Source: Paracoccaceae bacterium | GTDB taxonomy: Bacteria; Pseudomonadota; Alphaproteobacteria; Rhodobacterales; Rhodobacteraceae | Direction of reading: 5' to 3' | DNA: 9,599 nucleotides | Assembly (NCBI GenBank): GCA_016764835.1 | Contig: JAESRD010000330.1 | Location: forward strand, 1 to 9,599 | In this document: positions 1-6,840 of the stretch, piece after piece | Layout of the letters: the number at the start of each line of letters is the position of its first letter | Numbering within the stretch: the first letter of the stretch is position 1 | Position numbers and translations under genes: made by a program | The notes under the pieces: generated by a model | What the model was told of the DNA's origin: nothing | The model's database searches: none | What the model saw: the letters and a program-made list of their open reading frames with translations, nothing else

Positions 1-279
1 TGCCTTGCCGCTGCGCCCAAATATGTGTTGCTCGATGAGCCTTTTGCCGGGGTAGACCCGATCGCCGTCGGCGAGATCCGCCATATCGTATCAGCGCTCA
101 AGGAGCGCAATATCGGCGTGCTGATCACCGATCATAACGTGCGCGAAACCCTTGAGATCGTTGACCGTGCTTATATTTTGCATGACGGAAAAGTGCTGAT
201 GAGCGGCACCGCCGACGAAGTTGTGCAAGACGAGAACGTGCGGCGTGTTTATCTGGGCCAGAGCTTCCGCGTAAGTTGA
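1..279 (+). CDS. lptB: LptB, LPS export ABC transporter ATPase (C-terminal part; gene starts before window)
   Basis: The open frame runs from base 1 to a TGA at 277-279 and gives the last 92 residues of an ABC ATPase. LptB is the cytoplasmic ATPase that, with LptF and LptG, pulls lipopolysaccharide out of the inner membrane and pushes it along the LptC-LptA bridge. Visible motifs are Walker B with the catalytic glutamate and D-loop ([12 protein letters not shown], about residues 9-20 of the visible part) and the switch histidine in [11 protein letters not shown]. The ending '[32 protein letters not shown]' type is split here as [12 protein letters not shown] followed by [10 protein letters not shown], which is characteristic of LptB rather than of LivF/LivG relatives. 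The following hpf and ptsN genes support the assignment. The stop codon lies inside a 20-bp tandem repeat. Confidence 0.93.
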   Translation, partial: CLAAAPKYVLLDEPFAGVDPIAVGEIRHIVSALKERNIGVLITDHNVRETLEIVDRAYILHDGKVLMSGTADEVVQDENVRRVYLGQSFRVS

Positions 280-302
280 ATTGCTTTCGCGTAAGTTGAA
301 TT
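263..302. repeat. 20-bp tandem duplication across the lptB stop codon
   Basis: Two adjacent 20-bp units, 263-282 (gcttccgcgtaagttgaatt) and 283-302 (gctttcgcgtaagttgaatt), differ at one base (c/t at unit position 5). Each unit contains the end of the lptB reading frame and its TGA. If the second copy is the younger one, the stop was already fixed by copy one and copy two is non-coding. The most likely origin is local slippage or unequal recombination. Confidence 0.9.
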
Positions 303-396
303 TTTGGCACTCAGACGAATTGCGACATTGACAAACAACCTCGCTCTGGGGCGAAATGGAGGAGATGACAGCCCGTTTAGCCAGCAACCCGCTTCT

Positions 397-426
397 TTGG
401 TGTCCTGCTTTGGACAGCTCTATAAT
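397..426 (+). promoter_or_regulatory. Candidate sigma-70 promoter for hpf-ptsN
   Basis: A perfect TATAAT lies at 421-426, with TTGGTG at 397-402 as the -35 element, separated by 18 bp. Transcription would start near 433 and leave a leader of about 120 nt before the hpf ATG. It is the best -10 match in the lptB-hpf gap. The -35 is only a moderate match, so strength is uncertain. The spacer holds an inverted repeat, described separately. Confidence 0.55.
399..418. promoter_or_regulatory. Inverted repeat in the hpf promoter spacer (candidate operator)
   Basis: The arms ggtgtcc (399-405) and ggacagc (412-418) pair at 6 of 7 positions around a 6-bp centre, giving a 20-bp dyad. It sits between the proposed -35 and -10 elements, the place where a dimeric repressor would block RNA polymerase. 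No regulator can be named from the sequence, and a dyad this short could be chance. Confidence 0.3.
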
Positions 427-492
427 GCGCGGGCCCATACTGAGCAGGTTAGCGACAGGGCGTTATCATCTCAGGCAAGCAAACACGTAAAC

Positions 493-519
493 CAGCCAAC
501 CGCAGCAGCGGTGCGGCTG
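493..519 (+). promoter_or_regulatory. Hairpin in the hpf leader
   Basis: cagcc (493-497) pairs with ggctg (515-519), and accgc (499-503) pairs with gcggt (508-512). The apical loop is agca, with a small asymmetric internal loop (a against gc). It ends about 34 nt before the hpf start and is followed by only three T residues, so it is a poor intrinsic terminator. It could affect leader stability or translation. Fold energy was not computed. Confidence 0.35.
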
Positions 520-541
520 TTTGCATTGCCGCCTCAAAAAC

Positions 542-548
542 AAAGGAG
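542..548 (+). promoter_or_regulatory. Shine-Dalgarno of hpf
   Basis: AAAGGAG ends 5 nt before the ATG at 554. This strong site decides the hpf start against an in-frame TTG at 521, which has no comparable site. Confidence 0.85.
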
Positions 549-553
549 ACAAG

Positions 554-1129
554 ATGCGTTATCAAATCAGTGGAAAACAAATTGATATTGGCGAAGCTCT
601 ACAATCCCATGTGAGAGCCGAACTCGAAGTGACGTTGGGTAAATATGCCGGACGGCCGACCGATGCTATCGTCGTTTTTTCGAAGTCTGGGCATGAATTT
701 GTCTGCGAAACTACGGTGCATTTATCGACAGGGTTGAACGCCCAAGCCAAAGGTCAAGCCTCTGATGTTTATGCGTCTTTCGATTCCTGCTGTAGCAAAA
801 TGGAAAAGCAACTGCGACGGCATAAGCGCCGTCTAAAAGACCATCACAAGGGCCGCAATCAACCTGTTGAACTTTCCAAAGCTGGCTCATATATCCTTGC
901 CGCAACACAGGACGAAGTTGAAACCGAGACCGAAACAGCTGCGCCGGTGATCATTGCCGAGATGGAGACGACTATTCCGTCTTTGTCGGTTGGTGACGCT
1001 GTCATGCAGATGGAGATTGCTGATGCCACTATGTTGGTATTTCGCAATGAGAAACACGGTGGCGTCAATGTCGTTCACCGCCGAGACGATGGTAACATCG
1101 GCTGGGTGGACCCACGCAATATGCCCTAG
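554..1129 (+). CDS. hpf: Long-form ribosome hibernation promoting factor (HPF)
   Basis: The product is 191 residues and belongs to the S30AE (YfiA/HPF) family. Long HPF binds the decoding centre of the 30S subunit in slow growth, and its C-terminal domain dimerises to make 100S ribosome pairs, protecting idle ribosomes. Residues 1 to about 97 are the N-terminal domain, beginning MRYQISGKQIDIG, with a basic helix near 84-101 (KMEKQLRRHKRRLKDHHKGR) for rRNA contact. Residues about 100-140 form an acidic, variable linker. Residues about 141-188 are the dimerisation domain, with NVVHRRDDGNIGWVDP as its hallmark. The length matches long HPF and not the short (about 95-residue) form. The start is ATG at 554 behind AAAGGAG. 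It lies 34 bp before ptsN, probably co-transcribed. The gene is more AT-rich than the minus-strand cluster to its right. Confidence 0.95.
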   Translation: MRYQISGKQIDIGEALQSHVRAELEVTLGKYAGRPTDAIVVFSKSGHEFVCETTVHLSTGLNAQAKGQASDVYASFDSCCSKMEKQLRRHKRRLKDHHKGRNQPVELSKAGSYILAATQDEVETETETAAPVIIAEMETTIPSLSVGDAVMQMEIADATMLVFRNEKHGGVNVVHRRDDGNIGWVDPRNMP

Positions 1130-1163
1130 CTGCATATTGGCCGCTTAAGACAGGACGAGATGA

Positions 1164-1628
1164 ATGCTGCTTGGTGATATACTTAGCGCCGATGGCGTAA
1201 AGACTATTGGCGCGACGACCAGCAAAAAGCGATTGCTGCACAATCTCGGTGAGCTTGCAGCGGCGGCATATGGGCTAGATGCAGCCACTATTGCCGCCGC
1301 TCTTATGGTCCGTGAGGGCCTCGGCCCAACAGGCTTGGGCAACGGTATTGCCCTGCCGCATGCGCATATCGAGGGTATTGATACGGTGCTCGGCATGTTC
1401 ATTCGGCTTGAAAAACCAATGGCCTTCGACAGCGCCCATACCCAGCCTGTTGATCTCGTCTTTGCCCTGCTGGCGCCAGAGAATGCCGGCGCTGAGCATC
1501 TGCGCGCGCTGGCTCTGGTGGCGCGCACTATGCGTGACCCGGCCACCTGCGCCAAGCTGCGGGCCAATGCCGAGCCAGTAATCTTGCATGCTGTATTGAC
1601 CGAGATATCGGCTAATCAGGCGGCCTAG
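1164..1628 (+). CDS. ptsN: EIIA-Ntr, nitrogen PTS phosphocarrier
   Basis: The product is a 154-residue PTS EIIA type-2 (fructose/mannitol-like) domain, the full length expected of PtsN. It takes phosphate from NPr (PtsO) at a histidine and acts as a regulator, for example of potassium transport and stress responses, and not as a sugar transporter. The phosphorylated residue is most likely H66 in GNGIALPHAH, the family signature. LVFALLAPENAGAEHLRALA (about 93-112) is the other recognisable block. The ATG at 1164 follows AGGA at 1152-1155. A second ATG at 1160 is out of frame and closes at once. Clustering with hpf and lptB is the usual arrangement in Proteobacteria. The TAG stop lies in a CTAG shared with the stop of the converging minus-strand gene. 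Confidence 0.95.
   Translation: MLLGDILSADGVKTIGATTSKKRLLHNLGELAAAAYGLDAATIAAALMVREGLGPTGLGNGIALPHAHIEGIDTVLGMFIRLEKPMAFDSAHTQPVDLVFALLAPENAGAEHLRALALVARTMRDPATCAKLRANAEPVILHAVLTEISANQAA
1625..1628. other. CTAG shared by the stop codons of two converging genes
   Basis: ptsN ends with TAG at 1626-1628 on the plus strand, and the sulfotransferase-like gene ends with TAG read from 1627 to 1625 on the minus strand. The four-base palindrome CTAG supplies both. There is no intergenic space and no hairpin with a T-run on either side, so transcripts from both sides probably run into the opposing gene or stop by Rho. Confidence 0.9.
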
Positions 1629-3043
1629 CCCCAGTTGGCAAAACCAAACAGCTCATAATCACGCGGATAGGCGGCGCGGGCAGCCGTCTCTAGCCCATCA
1701 TCATAGATCGCCTCAAGCACAGCGCGGTGCGGGTCAGTGTTGACCGGGCCGGGCGGTGGCGCGCTGCGTCCGGTTTGCACGGCCAGCCGTGGCAGCCCGT
1801 CTTCCAGCTCATCTTCACGCAGCACAATATCGGGCGCGCAAAAGCTACTCATGCCCTGCAAAATTATCGTTTGGCTGGCCCATGCCGGATCAATCCGCAG
1901 GTTGGTCTGCCCGGCAAGGTTGCTGCGCAAATAGCCCAAGAACTGGTGAAACGCGGTGCGGTGCGCGGCCAAGTCGTAATCGACCCCCGGCTCCTGCTCG
2001 GGGATTGCCAGCTTGAAGTTCTCGCGCAAAGATTTGCGGTATTCAACAAAGCTATCTGGCCCGATCGCCAGTATCTTGTCACAAAACGCGGTATGCGCCC
2101 GCGCCAGCGGATGCCGTAAAACTGTAAAGCTACGGTGGCCGGGATGACCGCCCCGCCATTTGCGCAATGTTTTTTGGTTAAACCCTTCAATCAGCTCACC
2201 GCCGCCATCAACCGCGCTCAGCCAGCGCCGCACCGCCGCCTCCGGCCCAGAGCGCACCGGCAGGAACAACAGCCCCGCCTCAGGCGCTGCAATATAGGTC
2301 GGAATAGCCGGGCCGCGCCGTGGCTCAAAGTTGGGGCTGCGTGTCAGGTTAAACTTATCCAGCCCGGCCAGCCCGGCCTGCATATCGGCAAAGTTCTCGA
2401 CCTTGCGCGATAGCGGCTCTGGGTTCTGCTTCTTGAGCTGTTTGTTGAGCGCCTCAATCTGCTCATCAAGCCCCAGCCACTTGGCCAGACCGTTAATGAC
2501 AGCCACATCAAACAGGTCTTCATAATCAATGTAGAATGCGCTCTGCCCGCTGCGCTGCATCGCCCCCATCAGCTTGAGCTGAAACGCCTGCAATGCCTGC
2601 AAATGCTGCTCAAACTCGGGCAAGACAAACCGAATTTTATCGGTTTTAGCATGGGTGGCATTGGTCAGCTTCCACTGCCCGGTGGCCGCGGCAATCTTGC
2701 GGCTAACATAGCTTTCAGCCGGGTTGCGGGTCAGAATGATTTTGGCACAGCTGCGGTCACTCAGCAGGGTCTCAAGCACCCGTGGGTCATGGTCGTTAAA
2801 GAACCGAAACCCCGCCAAAACCCCCGGCTGGTTGCGCAAGACCCGCAGCAGGCTTTGCGGGTTTTTATCGCGCATCTCGCGGGTAATATCATGGATCTGC
2901 TCTTGCTTAGGGTAGCCAATAAAATGCGGGTTAAACGCTTCGCCATAACAATGCAGCCCGGCAAATGAGTTGAGATTGGCCTCAAGAAAATTCGACCCGG
3001 TGCGCATTTCTGCAAAGATGACAAAGGTTTTAAAATTGGGCAT
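1625..3043 (-). CDS. Tandem sulfotransferase-like protein (NodH-like N-terminal half, second sulfotransferase-like C-terminal half)
   Basis: The product is 472 residues from the ATG at 3043, which has AGGTGA just upstream. A GTG two codons earlier (3049) would make a 4-nt GTGA overlap with the upstream gene and is the alternative. Residues about 5-235 look like a PAPS-dependent carbohydrate sulfotransferase: a phosphosulfate-binding loop MRTGSNFL (13-20), a 3'-phosphate motif ILTRNPAESYVSRK (103-116) and YIDYEDL (171-177). Residues about 250-470 look like a second unit of the Sulfotransfer_2 type: a weak loop LFLPVRSGPEAAVRRWL (259-275), a good VLRHPLARAHTAFCDKIL (308-325), and an ending with IYDDG and YPRDYELFGF typical of that family. 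No signal peptide or membrane segment is visible, so it should act in the cytoplasm. It is probably the last gene of the polysaccharide operon and may sulfate the product glycan. Domain assignment is by eye; substrate unknown. Whether both units are active is open, since the second loop is degenerate. Confidence 0.75.
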   Translation of the reverse strand: MPNFKTFVIFAEMRTGSNFLEANLNSFAGLHCYGEAFNPHFIGYPKQEQIHDITREMRDKNPQSLLRVLRNQPGVLAGFRFFNDHDPRVLETLLSDRSCAKIILTRNPAESYVSRKIAAATGQWKLTNATHAKTDKIRFVLPEFEQHLQALQAFQLKLMGAMQRSGQSAFYIDYEDLFDVAVINGLAKWLGLDEQIEALNKQLKKQNPEPLSRKVENFADMQAGLAGLDKFNLTRSPNFEPRRGPAIPTYIAAPEAGLLFLPVRSGPEAAVRRWLSAVDGGGELIEGFNQKTLRKWRGGHPGHRSFTVLRHPLARAHTAFCDKILAIGPDSFVEYRKSLRENFKLAIPEQEPGVDYDLAAHRTAFHQFLGYLRSNLAGQTNLRIDPAWASQTIILQGMSSFCAPDIVLREDELEDGLPRLAVQTGRSAPPPGPVNTDPHRAVLEAIYDDGLETAARAAYPRDYELFGFANWG

Positions 3044-3045
3044 TT

Positions 3046-4743
3046 TCACCTAACCAAATAGGGTTTGCGCTGTTTGGGGCGCGCATTATACGGCACAGGG
3101 TCAACCGGAAAGTCGCCCATCAGATGCGGGTGCATCCCCTGATTCTTGAGGTTCTGCAAAAACTGGCCAAAGCCTGTCAGGTCGGCCATGCGCGGCGCTT
3201 CTGTCAGCCGCTGCGGGCCACGCGCACCGGTTTGGTCCACAATCCCTTGCAGCGCTTCCATCGGCGATTCGACAAATTCAGCCATCGACCAAATCCGAAT
3301 GCGCGCCTTGGCATAGGGTGAACGCAGGGCGGCCAAATGCTCGGTCTCAGTCCGCTGCAAAAGGGCTGCCTCTGCCCGCAGATCAGAGAAGTTCTGGTTG
3401 GTCTGAAACAGCGACACCGCCCAAGCGCCAGAAATTACGTTGATCTGCGCATTGGGGTCTTCGGCCAACATCCAACCAATATCTTGCACATCTGCCGGGC
3501 CAAACTGAAAGCACTGCCGCTCGCCGCGCGCATTCCAAATCAGGTTGGACAAAAACATCTTTGGGTTACGGTCGCGCAAGGCTGCCTGCGACGAGATCGC
3601 CCCGCTAAACACCTTTTGCCGGTCTTCAAACTGCGCGCCATCAGGGCTGAACAGATGGCCATGGATCCGTGTGCCCGTGACCCGCGCCAACCACGGCTCA
3701 AAGTCAACAAACAGGTCGGCAAAGCCCTCAAACACTGAATAGGGCGCCGAGGTCAGGCCGTTTTCCCAGTTTTGATTGGGGAACCGGCTTTGCATAAACA
3801 GCCCAGCGCGGCCGCGTGTCCGCCGCTCAACCGCCTTGGCAAAGACCCGATCAATCTTGCCGGGGTTCGGCTCTGCGGCCTCAACATTTTGGACCTTGTC
3901 GTTAAGAAACGTATCATGGAGCAGGTCCGCATGCGGCCAAATTTTGCGGGCAACAAAACAGTCAGACCGGCGCAGCAGCTGCAAATGATCATCGTAGAAA
4001 ATATGCGGTTTGCCCTGAAAGTCGAACTTCGACAGCGTCAGCGAGCGGCTCTCGATCCGCTGCGAATACAGCCGCGCCAAGGATTGAAAGTAGCTCTCAT
4101 CGGGGATCCAAACCCGCTGAAAGTAACGGTCAAACATTGGCCTGTCAGGATCAGACAAGATCGCCGACAGCGTGCGCCGGGTCAGACACCACCATTGCGA
4201 GCCCATATGCGGCACCAGCCCAGCCGGAATGCGCCGTTTAAACCCGCTGCGCCGCTGTAACTTTACATAGCCATCAAAGAACCGCCTGTGTCGTTTCCAC
4301 GAGAAAGGGAAGCGCAAAGTGAAACGTTCTTCTGACAGCCCGCCCACGGTCCATGGCACATCAGCCGTGGTAGCACTTTCGATAAAGTCTGTTTGCGGAC
4401 GCTCATCAAGATAGCGCAGCAGCTCGCCGACTGGGCGCAGCGGCAGGCAGGAGCCCGACGCCAGAAACACATGGCGAATATCGGGGAACTTATCCAAGAT
4501 CAGCTCAGACGCGTCTTGCGTCGCCGCGACCAGCCCCCACGTGCCCCATTCGCAGCGGTGCCGCTTAGAGAAGCGCACAGTGTCGAGGTCAGCCAGCGCG
4601 GCGACAAAAGCATCATAGGCCTTGGCGGGCACCGCTTTATCAACATGCATGACCACCGGACAGCCACCCGCCACCCAGTGGCGCGCCACCTGTTCGGCCC
4701 GGTCAAGCGCGGTATGAACCAGCATGATCACGCCAAGGCTCAT
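3046..4743 (-). CDS. Core-2/I-branching-like beta-1,6-N-acetylglucosaminyltransferase family protein with extra C-terminal domain
   Basis: The product is 565 residues. Residues 1 to about 285 resemble the GT14 core-2/I-branching fold: start SLGVIMLVHTA, HVDK (33-36), HVFLASGSCLPLRP (91-104), MGSQWWCLTRRTL (180-192) and IPDESYFQSL (213-222). E216 is the expected catalytic base. Animal family members add GlcNAc in beta-1,6 linkage to make branches; bacterial relatives use UDP-sugars, but the donor cannot be told here. Residues about 300-565 match nothing I can name with certainty. Rhodobacterales proteins of this build carry a DUF (probably DUF5927) in this place. This half has alternating hydrophobic and charged stretches, such as AQINVISGAWAVSLFQ (432-447), suggesting a folded alpha/beta domain. 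No signal or membrane segment is visible. The ATG at 4743 overlaps the upstream stop as ATGA, with AAGGGG 8 nt upstream. Confidence 0.78.
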   Translation of the reverse strand: MSLGVIMLVHTALDRAEQVARHWVAGGCPVVMHVDKAVPAKAYDAFVAALADLDTVRFSKRHRCEWGTWGLVAATQDASELILDKFPDIRHVFLASGSCLPLRPVGELLRYLDERPQTDFIESATTADVPWTVGGLSEERFTLRFPFSWKRHRRFFDGYVKLQRRSGFKRRIPAGLVPHMGSQWWCLTRRTLSAILSDPDRPMFDRYFQRVWIPDESYFQSLARLYSQRIESRSLTLSKFDFQGKPHIFYDDHLQLLRRSDCFVARKIWPHADLLHDTFLNDKVQNVEAAEPNPGKIDRVFAKAVERRTRGRAGLFMQSRFPNQNWENGLTSAPYSVFEGFADLFVDFEPWLARVTGTRIHGHLFSPDGAQFEDRQKVFSGAISSQAALRDRNPKMFLSNLIWNARGERQCFQFGPADVQDIGWMLAEDPNAQINVISGAWAVSLFQTNQNFSDLRAEAALLQRTETEHLAALRSPYAKARIRIWSMAEFVESPMEALQGIVDQTGARGPQRLTEAPRMADLTGFGQFLQNLKNQGMHPHLMGDFPVDPVPYNARPKQRKPYLVR

Positions 4744-5747
4744 GCCCAGTTCCCCTTAGACATCAGCCCCAAAATCTCTAACTGCCGCCAGTTAATGTAC
4801 TTTTCGCTCCATCTGCACCACAGATCCGGGTCGGTTTCTTGGGCAATATAGGCCTTATATTCATGGCTGCCCGCATAGTGCTGACCGCGCTCCAGCTCCT
4901 CTCGGGCTTTGGCATTAAACCCATCAAGAAACTTGGTGTGCAGCAGCAGGCCAGAGGCCTTTTCGCCGCCCCATTCATCATAGACAAGGTTCAACCCGCG
5001 CGGCAAAAGGGTGTGGGTCGAGGACACATAAGTATAGCCGGCCTCCCATTTCACCAGCGGGATTTTGTTCAGCGCAGGTGCGCGCGCTGGTTTGTCGCCA
5101 AAGAATGCCCGCGCCCGCGGCCCACCTTGAATCCACAGATTGCCAAACTCTTTATTGCGCGAAATCATGTAGTTACCGGCATCAAACCAGCAGGCAATCT
5201 CTAACGGATTGCTCCCGCGTTGATAGGGCACTTGGCCCACCGGCCCCTTGGGATACATATCCAAAAGCATCGCGCCAAATGACTTGATCGACGAAGCATC
5301 CAGCCAGTCAGTCAGCGCCCGCAACGGCCGCGTATCGCAAAACGGATAGATCAACAGCTCATCAGGGTCGACAGTCAGGCACCAATGGCCCTCGCCATAT
5401 GTGCGCTGCAGCCCGTTCAGCCAATCAACCCCAAACCGCGCCCGCTTATAGCTGGCATCAGTGGTCCAAAGCGACACATCCGGCTGGCCTTCCAAATATT
5501 CGCGCCCACCATCATCAGAGCCATTATCAACCATCAAAAAGTGGCTGACGCCCATCTTGCGGTAATAGTCCAAGAAATGCGGAAGCCGTGCATTCTCGTT
5601 ACGAAAGGTCGAGAAAACGAGAATATCGTTGGCGGAAATATCCCCAACGCGATTTGCCACAGATTGCAATTGCCAACGCTTGCGAAGCGCGCGAATGCGC
5701 CAGCGTTTTCGCTGCAATCTGAGCCGGTATGACTGCCAGATTCCCAA
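4740..5747 (-). CDS. GT-A fold glycosyltransferase (Glyco_tranf_2_4 / GT92-like)
   Basis: The product is 335 residues if it starts at the TTG at 5747, preceded by AGAGG (5759-5755, 7-nt spacer). No ATG or GTG lies between that codon and the in-frame stop at 5769-5771, and the conserved-looking basic N-terminus begins here. Residues 8-26 are strongly basic (R and K in about half the positions) and could bind membrane phospholipid. DILVFSTFRNE (41-51) opens the nucleotide-sugar domain. VDNGSDDG (73-80) is followed by the metal-binding DPDE (127-130) after HWCLTV. The rest (GAMLLDMYPKGP, STHTLLP, LHTKFLDGF) fits the same family. It has no signal peptide. It ends in an ATGA overlap with the branching-enzyme gene and follows the GT4 gene after 34 bp, so all are likely co-transcribed. 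Donor and acceptor cannot be told. Confidence 0.8.
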   Translation of the reverse strand: MGIWQSYRLRLQRKRWRIRALRKRWQLQSVANRVGDISANDILVFSTFRNENARLPHFLDYYRKMGVSHFLMVDNGSDDGGREYLEGQPDVSLWTTDASYKRARFGVDWLNGLQRTYGEGHWCLTVDPDELLIYPFCDTRPLRALTDWLDASSIKSFGAMLLDMYPKGPVGQVPYQRGSNPLEIACWFDAGNYMISRNKEFGNLWIQGGPRARAFFGDKPARAPALNKIPLVKWEAGYTYVSSTHTLLPRGLNLVYDEWGGEKASGLLLHTKFLDGFNAKAREELERGQHYAGSHEYKAYIAQETDPDLWCRWSEKYINWRQLEILGLMSKGNWA

Positions 5748-5781
5748 CCCGAAACCTCTATTTGCCGGTCAGACTGCTTTA

Positions 5782-6840
5782 TCAGGTTACGGTTAACACG
5801 ATCTTGAAATGTGCGCCCCACCCCGGCAATGCTATTGGACTTTGCCGAATTGCGTCTGTTCCGGAATATTCTGCTATCCTCGTGCGCCATTGATAGCTGT
5901 CTGCGGCTGGCAGGTAAACGGGAATGTCCCGCAAGGTTTCCCTTAGGACAGGTAAATCAGAGCATAGGACGGGTGTGCCCAAGGCCACAGCCTCTGCGGG
6001 CGGCAAGCCAAAACCCTCAGCCAGCGACGGAAACAGCAGCGCCCGCGCGCCGCCAAGCAGCGCCATTAGCGCGCCATCACTCAGCCCAGTCAGCTCATGA
6101 ACCCCGGCAATCCCCCGGTCCAGCTGGGCGAACACCGCCTCATTGCGCCAGCCACGTTTGCCACAGATCAACAGTGGCAAACGTGTTTCCAACTGCTGCC
6201 AAATATCAAGCAACATGCCAATATTTTTGCGTGGCTCTATCGTGCCAATAGCCATGAAATAGCCGCCCGCACAAATTGCCTCCAACGCCTCAGGCACCGC
6301 CCCAGCCGCCGCCAGCCGCACGCCCAGTGGCGCCACCACCACCGCAGGCGCGTCCGCCCCTATATGCTTCAACAGCGCCGCCCGCGCCGTTTGCGAAATG
6401 CATATCAGCTGATCCGCCCCGGCGGCCCGCCCTATAAATTTAGCAAACCGCTCCGGCACGCCGACCCGGCTAAGCTCTGGGTAATCCAGTGGAATTGTAT
6501 CATGCACCATCACCGTAATTTGTGCATGCGCCACGTCTCGCACAGTAGAAATAACGGTATCGGTTAGGTTTGAATGGCCAACATTCAGATAGGCACTGCC
6601 CGGCGGTAACAGCCGCACCAAAGCTGGCCCCAGCCCGCGCCGCGTTACCCGTTTGGCCTGAAGCCGCAGCCCGGCCTCGGCTGCACCCAAAGCTGGCGCA
6701 TTGCGCCGCAACAACCTGCCCGTCAGATTATTGCCGCCCCACGGCACAACGCCCAAAAGCTGATCGCGCAACGCGGCCAGCCCTTCAGGTTCCAAAATCA
6801 GATAGCCCAGCCTTGTGCGCACCAGCCCGTAGAGCGGCAC
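5782..6840 (-). CDS. GT4-type glycosyltransferase (group 1), canonical-start portion
   Basis: The frame from a GTG at 6840 gives 352 residues of a GT-B retaining glycosyltransferase. MVHDTIPLDYPEL (111-123) belongs to the N-terminal lobe. GYFMAIGTIEPRKNIGMLL (193-211) opens the donor lobe. The EX7E motif is E275 and E283 in EGFGLPPAE, the donor-ribose/phosphate site, followed by ALGTPVLCSDLPVLRE. The end (PGWGAHFKIVLT) fits a natural C-terminus. The protein clearly starts earlier than this GTG: the same frame continues upstream with convincing coding sequence (entry 6841-6954) but no ATG, GTG or TTG. It probably transfers a hexose from a UDP- or GDP-sugar to a lipid-linked or LPS acceptor at the cytoplasmic membrane face. 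It lies just after galU, which may feed it UDP-glucose; that link is inference. Confidence 0.85.
   Translation of the reverse strand: MPLYGLVRTRLGYLILEPEGLAALRDQLLGVVPWGGNNLTGRLLRRNAPALGAAEAGLRLQAKRVTRRGLGPALVRLLPPGSAYLNVGHSNLTDTVISTVRDVAHAQITVMVHDTIPLDYPELSRVGVPERFAKFIGRAAGADQLICISQTARAALLKHIGADAPAVVVAPLGVRLAAAGAVPEALEAICAGGYFMAIGTIEPRKNIGMLLDIWQQLETRLPLLICGKRGWRNEAVFAQLDRGIAGVHELTGLSDGALMALLGGARALLFPSLAEGFGLPPAEAVALGTPVLCSDLPVLRETLRDIPVYLPAADSYQWRTRIAEYSGTDAIRQSPIALPGWGAHFKIVLTVT

Noticed and set aside
328..356. TTGACA at 328-333 as a -35 element
   Set aside because: At 17-bp spacing the -10 position reads gcgaaa, and no better match is near, so it is unlikely to be a sigma-70 promoter.
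521..553. TTG start for hpf eleven codons upstream
   Set aside because: The ATG at 554 has AAAGGAG at ideal distance and the family begins with MRYQISG-type sequence there.
304..585. 93-codon plus-strand frame between lptB and hpf
   Set aside because: It covers the promoter and leader, runs into hpf in another frame, has no Shine-Dalgarno and shows no domain-like composition.
1600..1660. Bidirectional terminator between ptsN and the sulfotransferase-like gene
   Set aside because: Only a three-base-pair GGC/GCC stem around CTA is present, with no T-runs.
3772..4260. Long plus-strand frames antisense to the transferases (also at 1727-2119, 4393-4851, 6097-6567 and 7216-7710)
   Set aside because: Their composition is arginine-, proline- and alanine-rich, as expected of shadows of GC-rich coding genes; no motif or ribosome site supports them.
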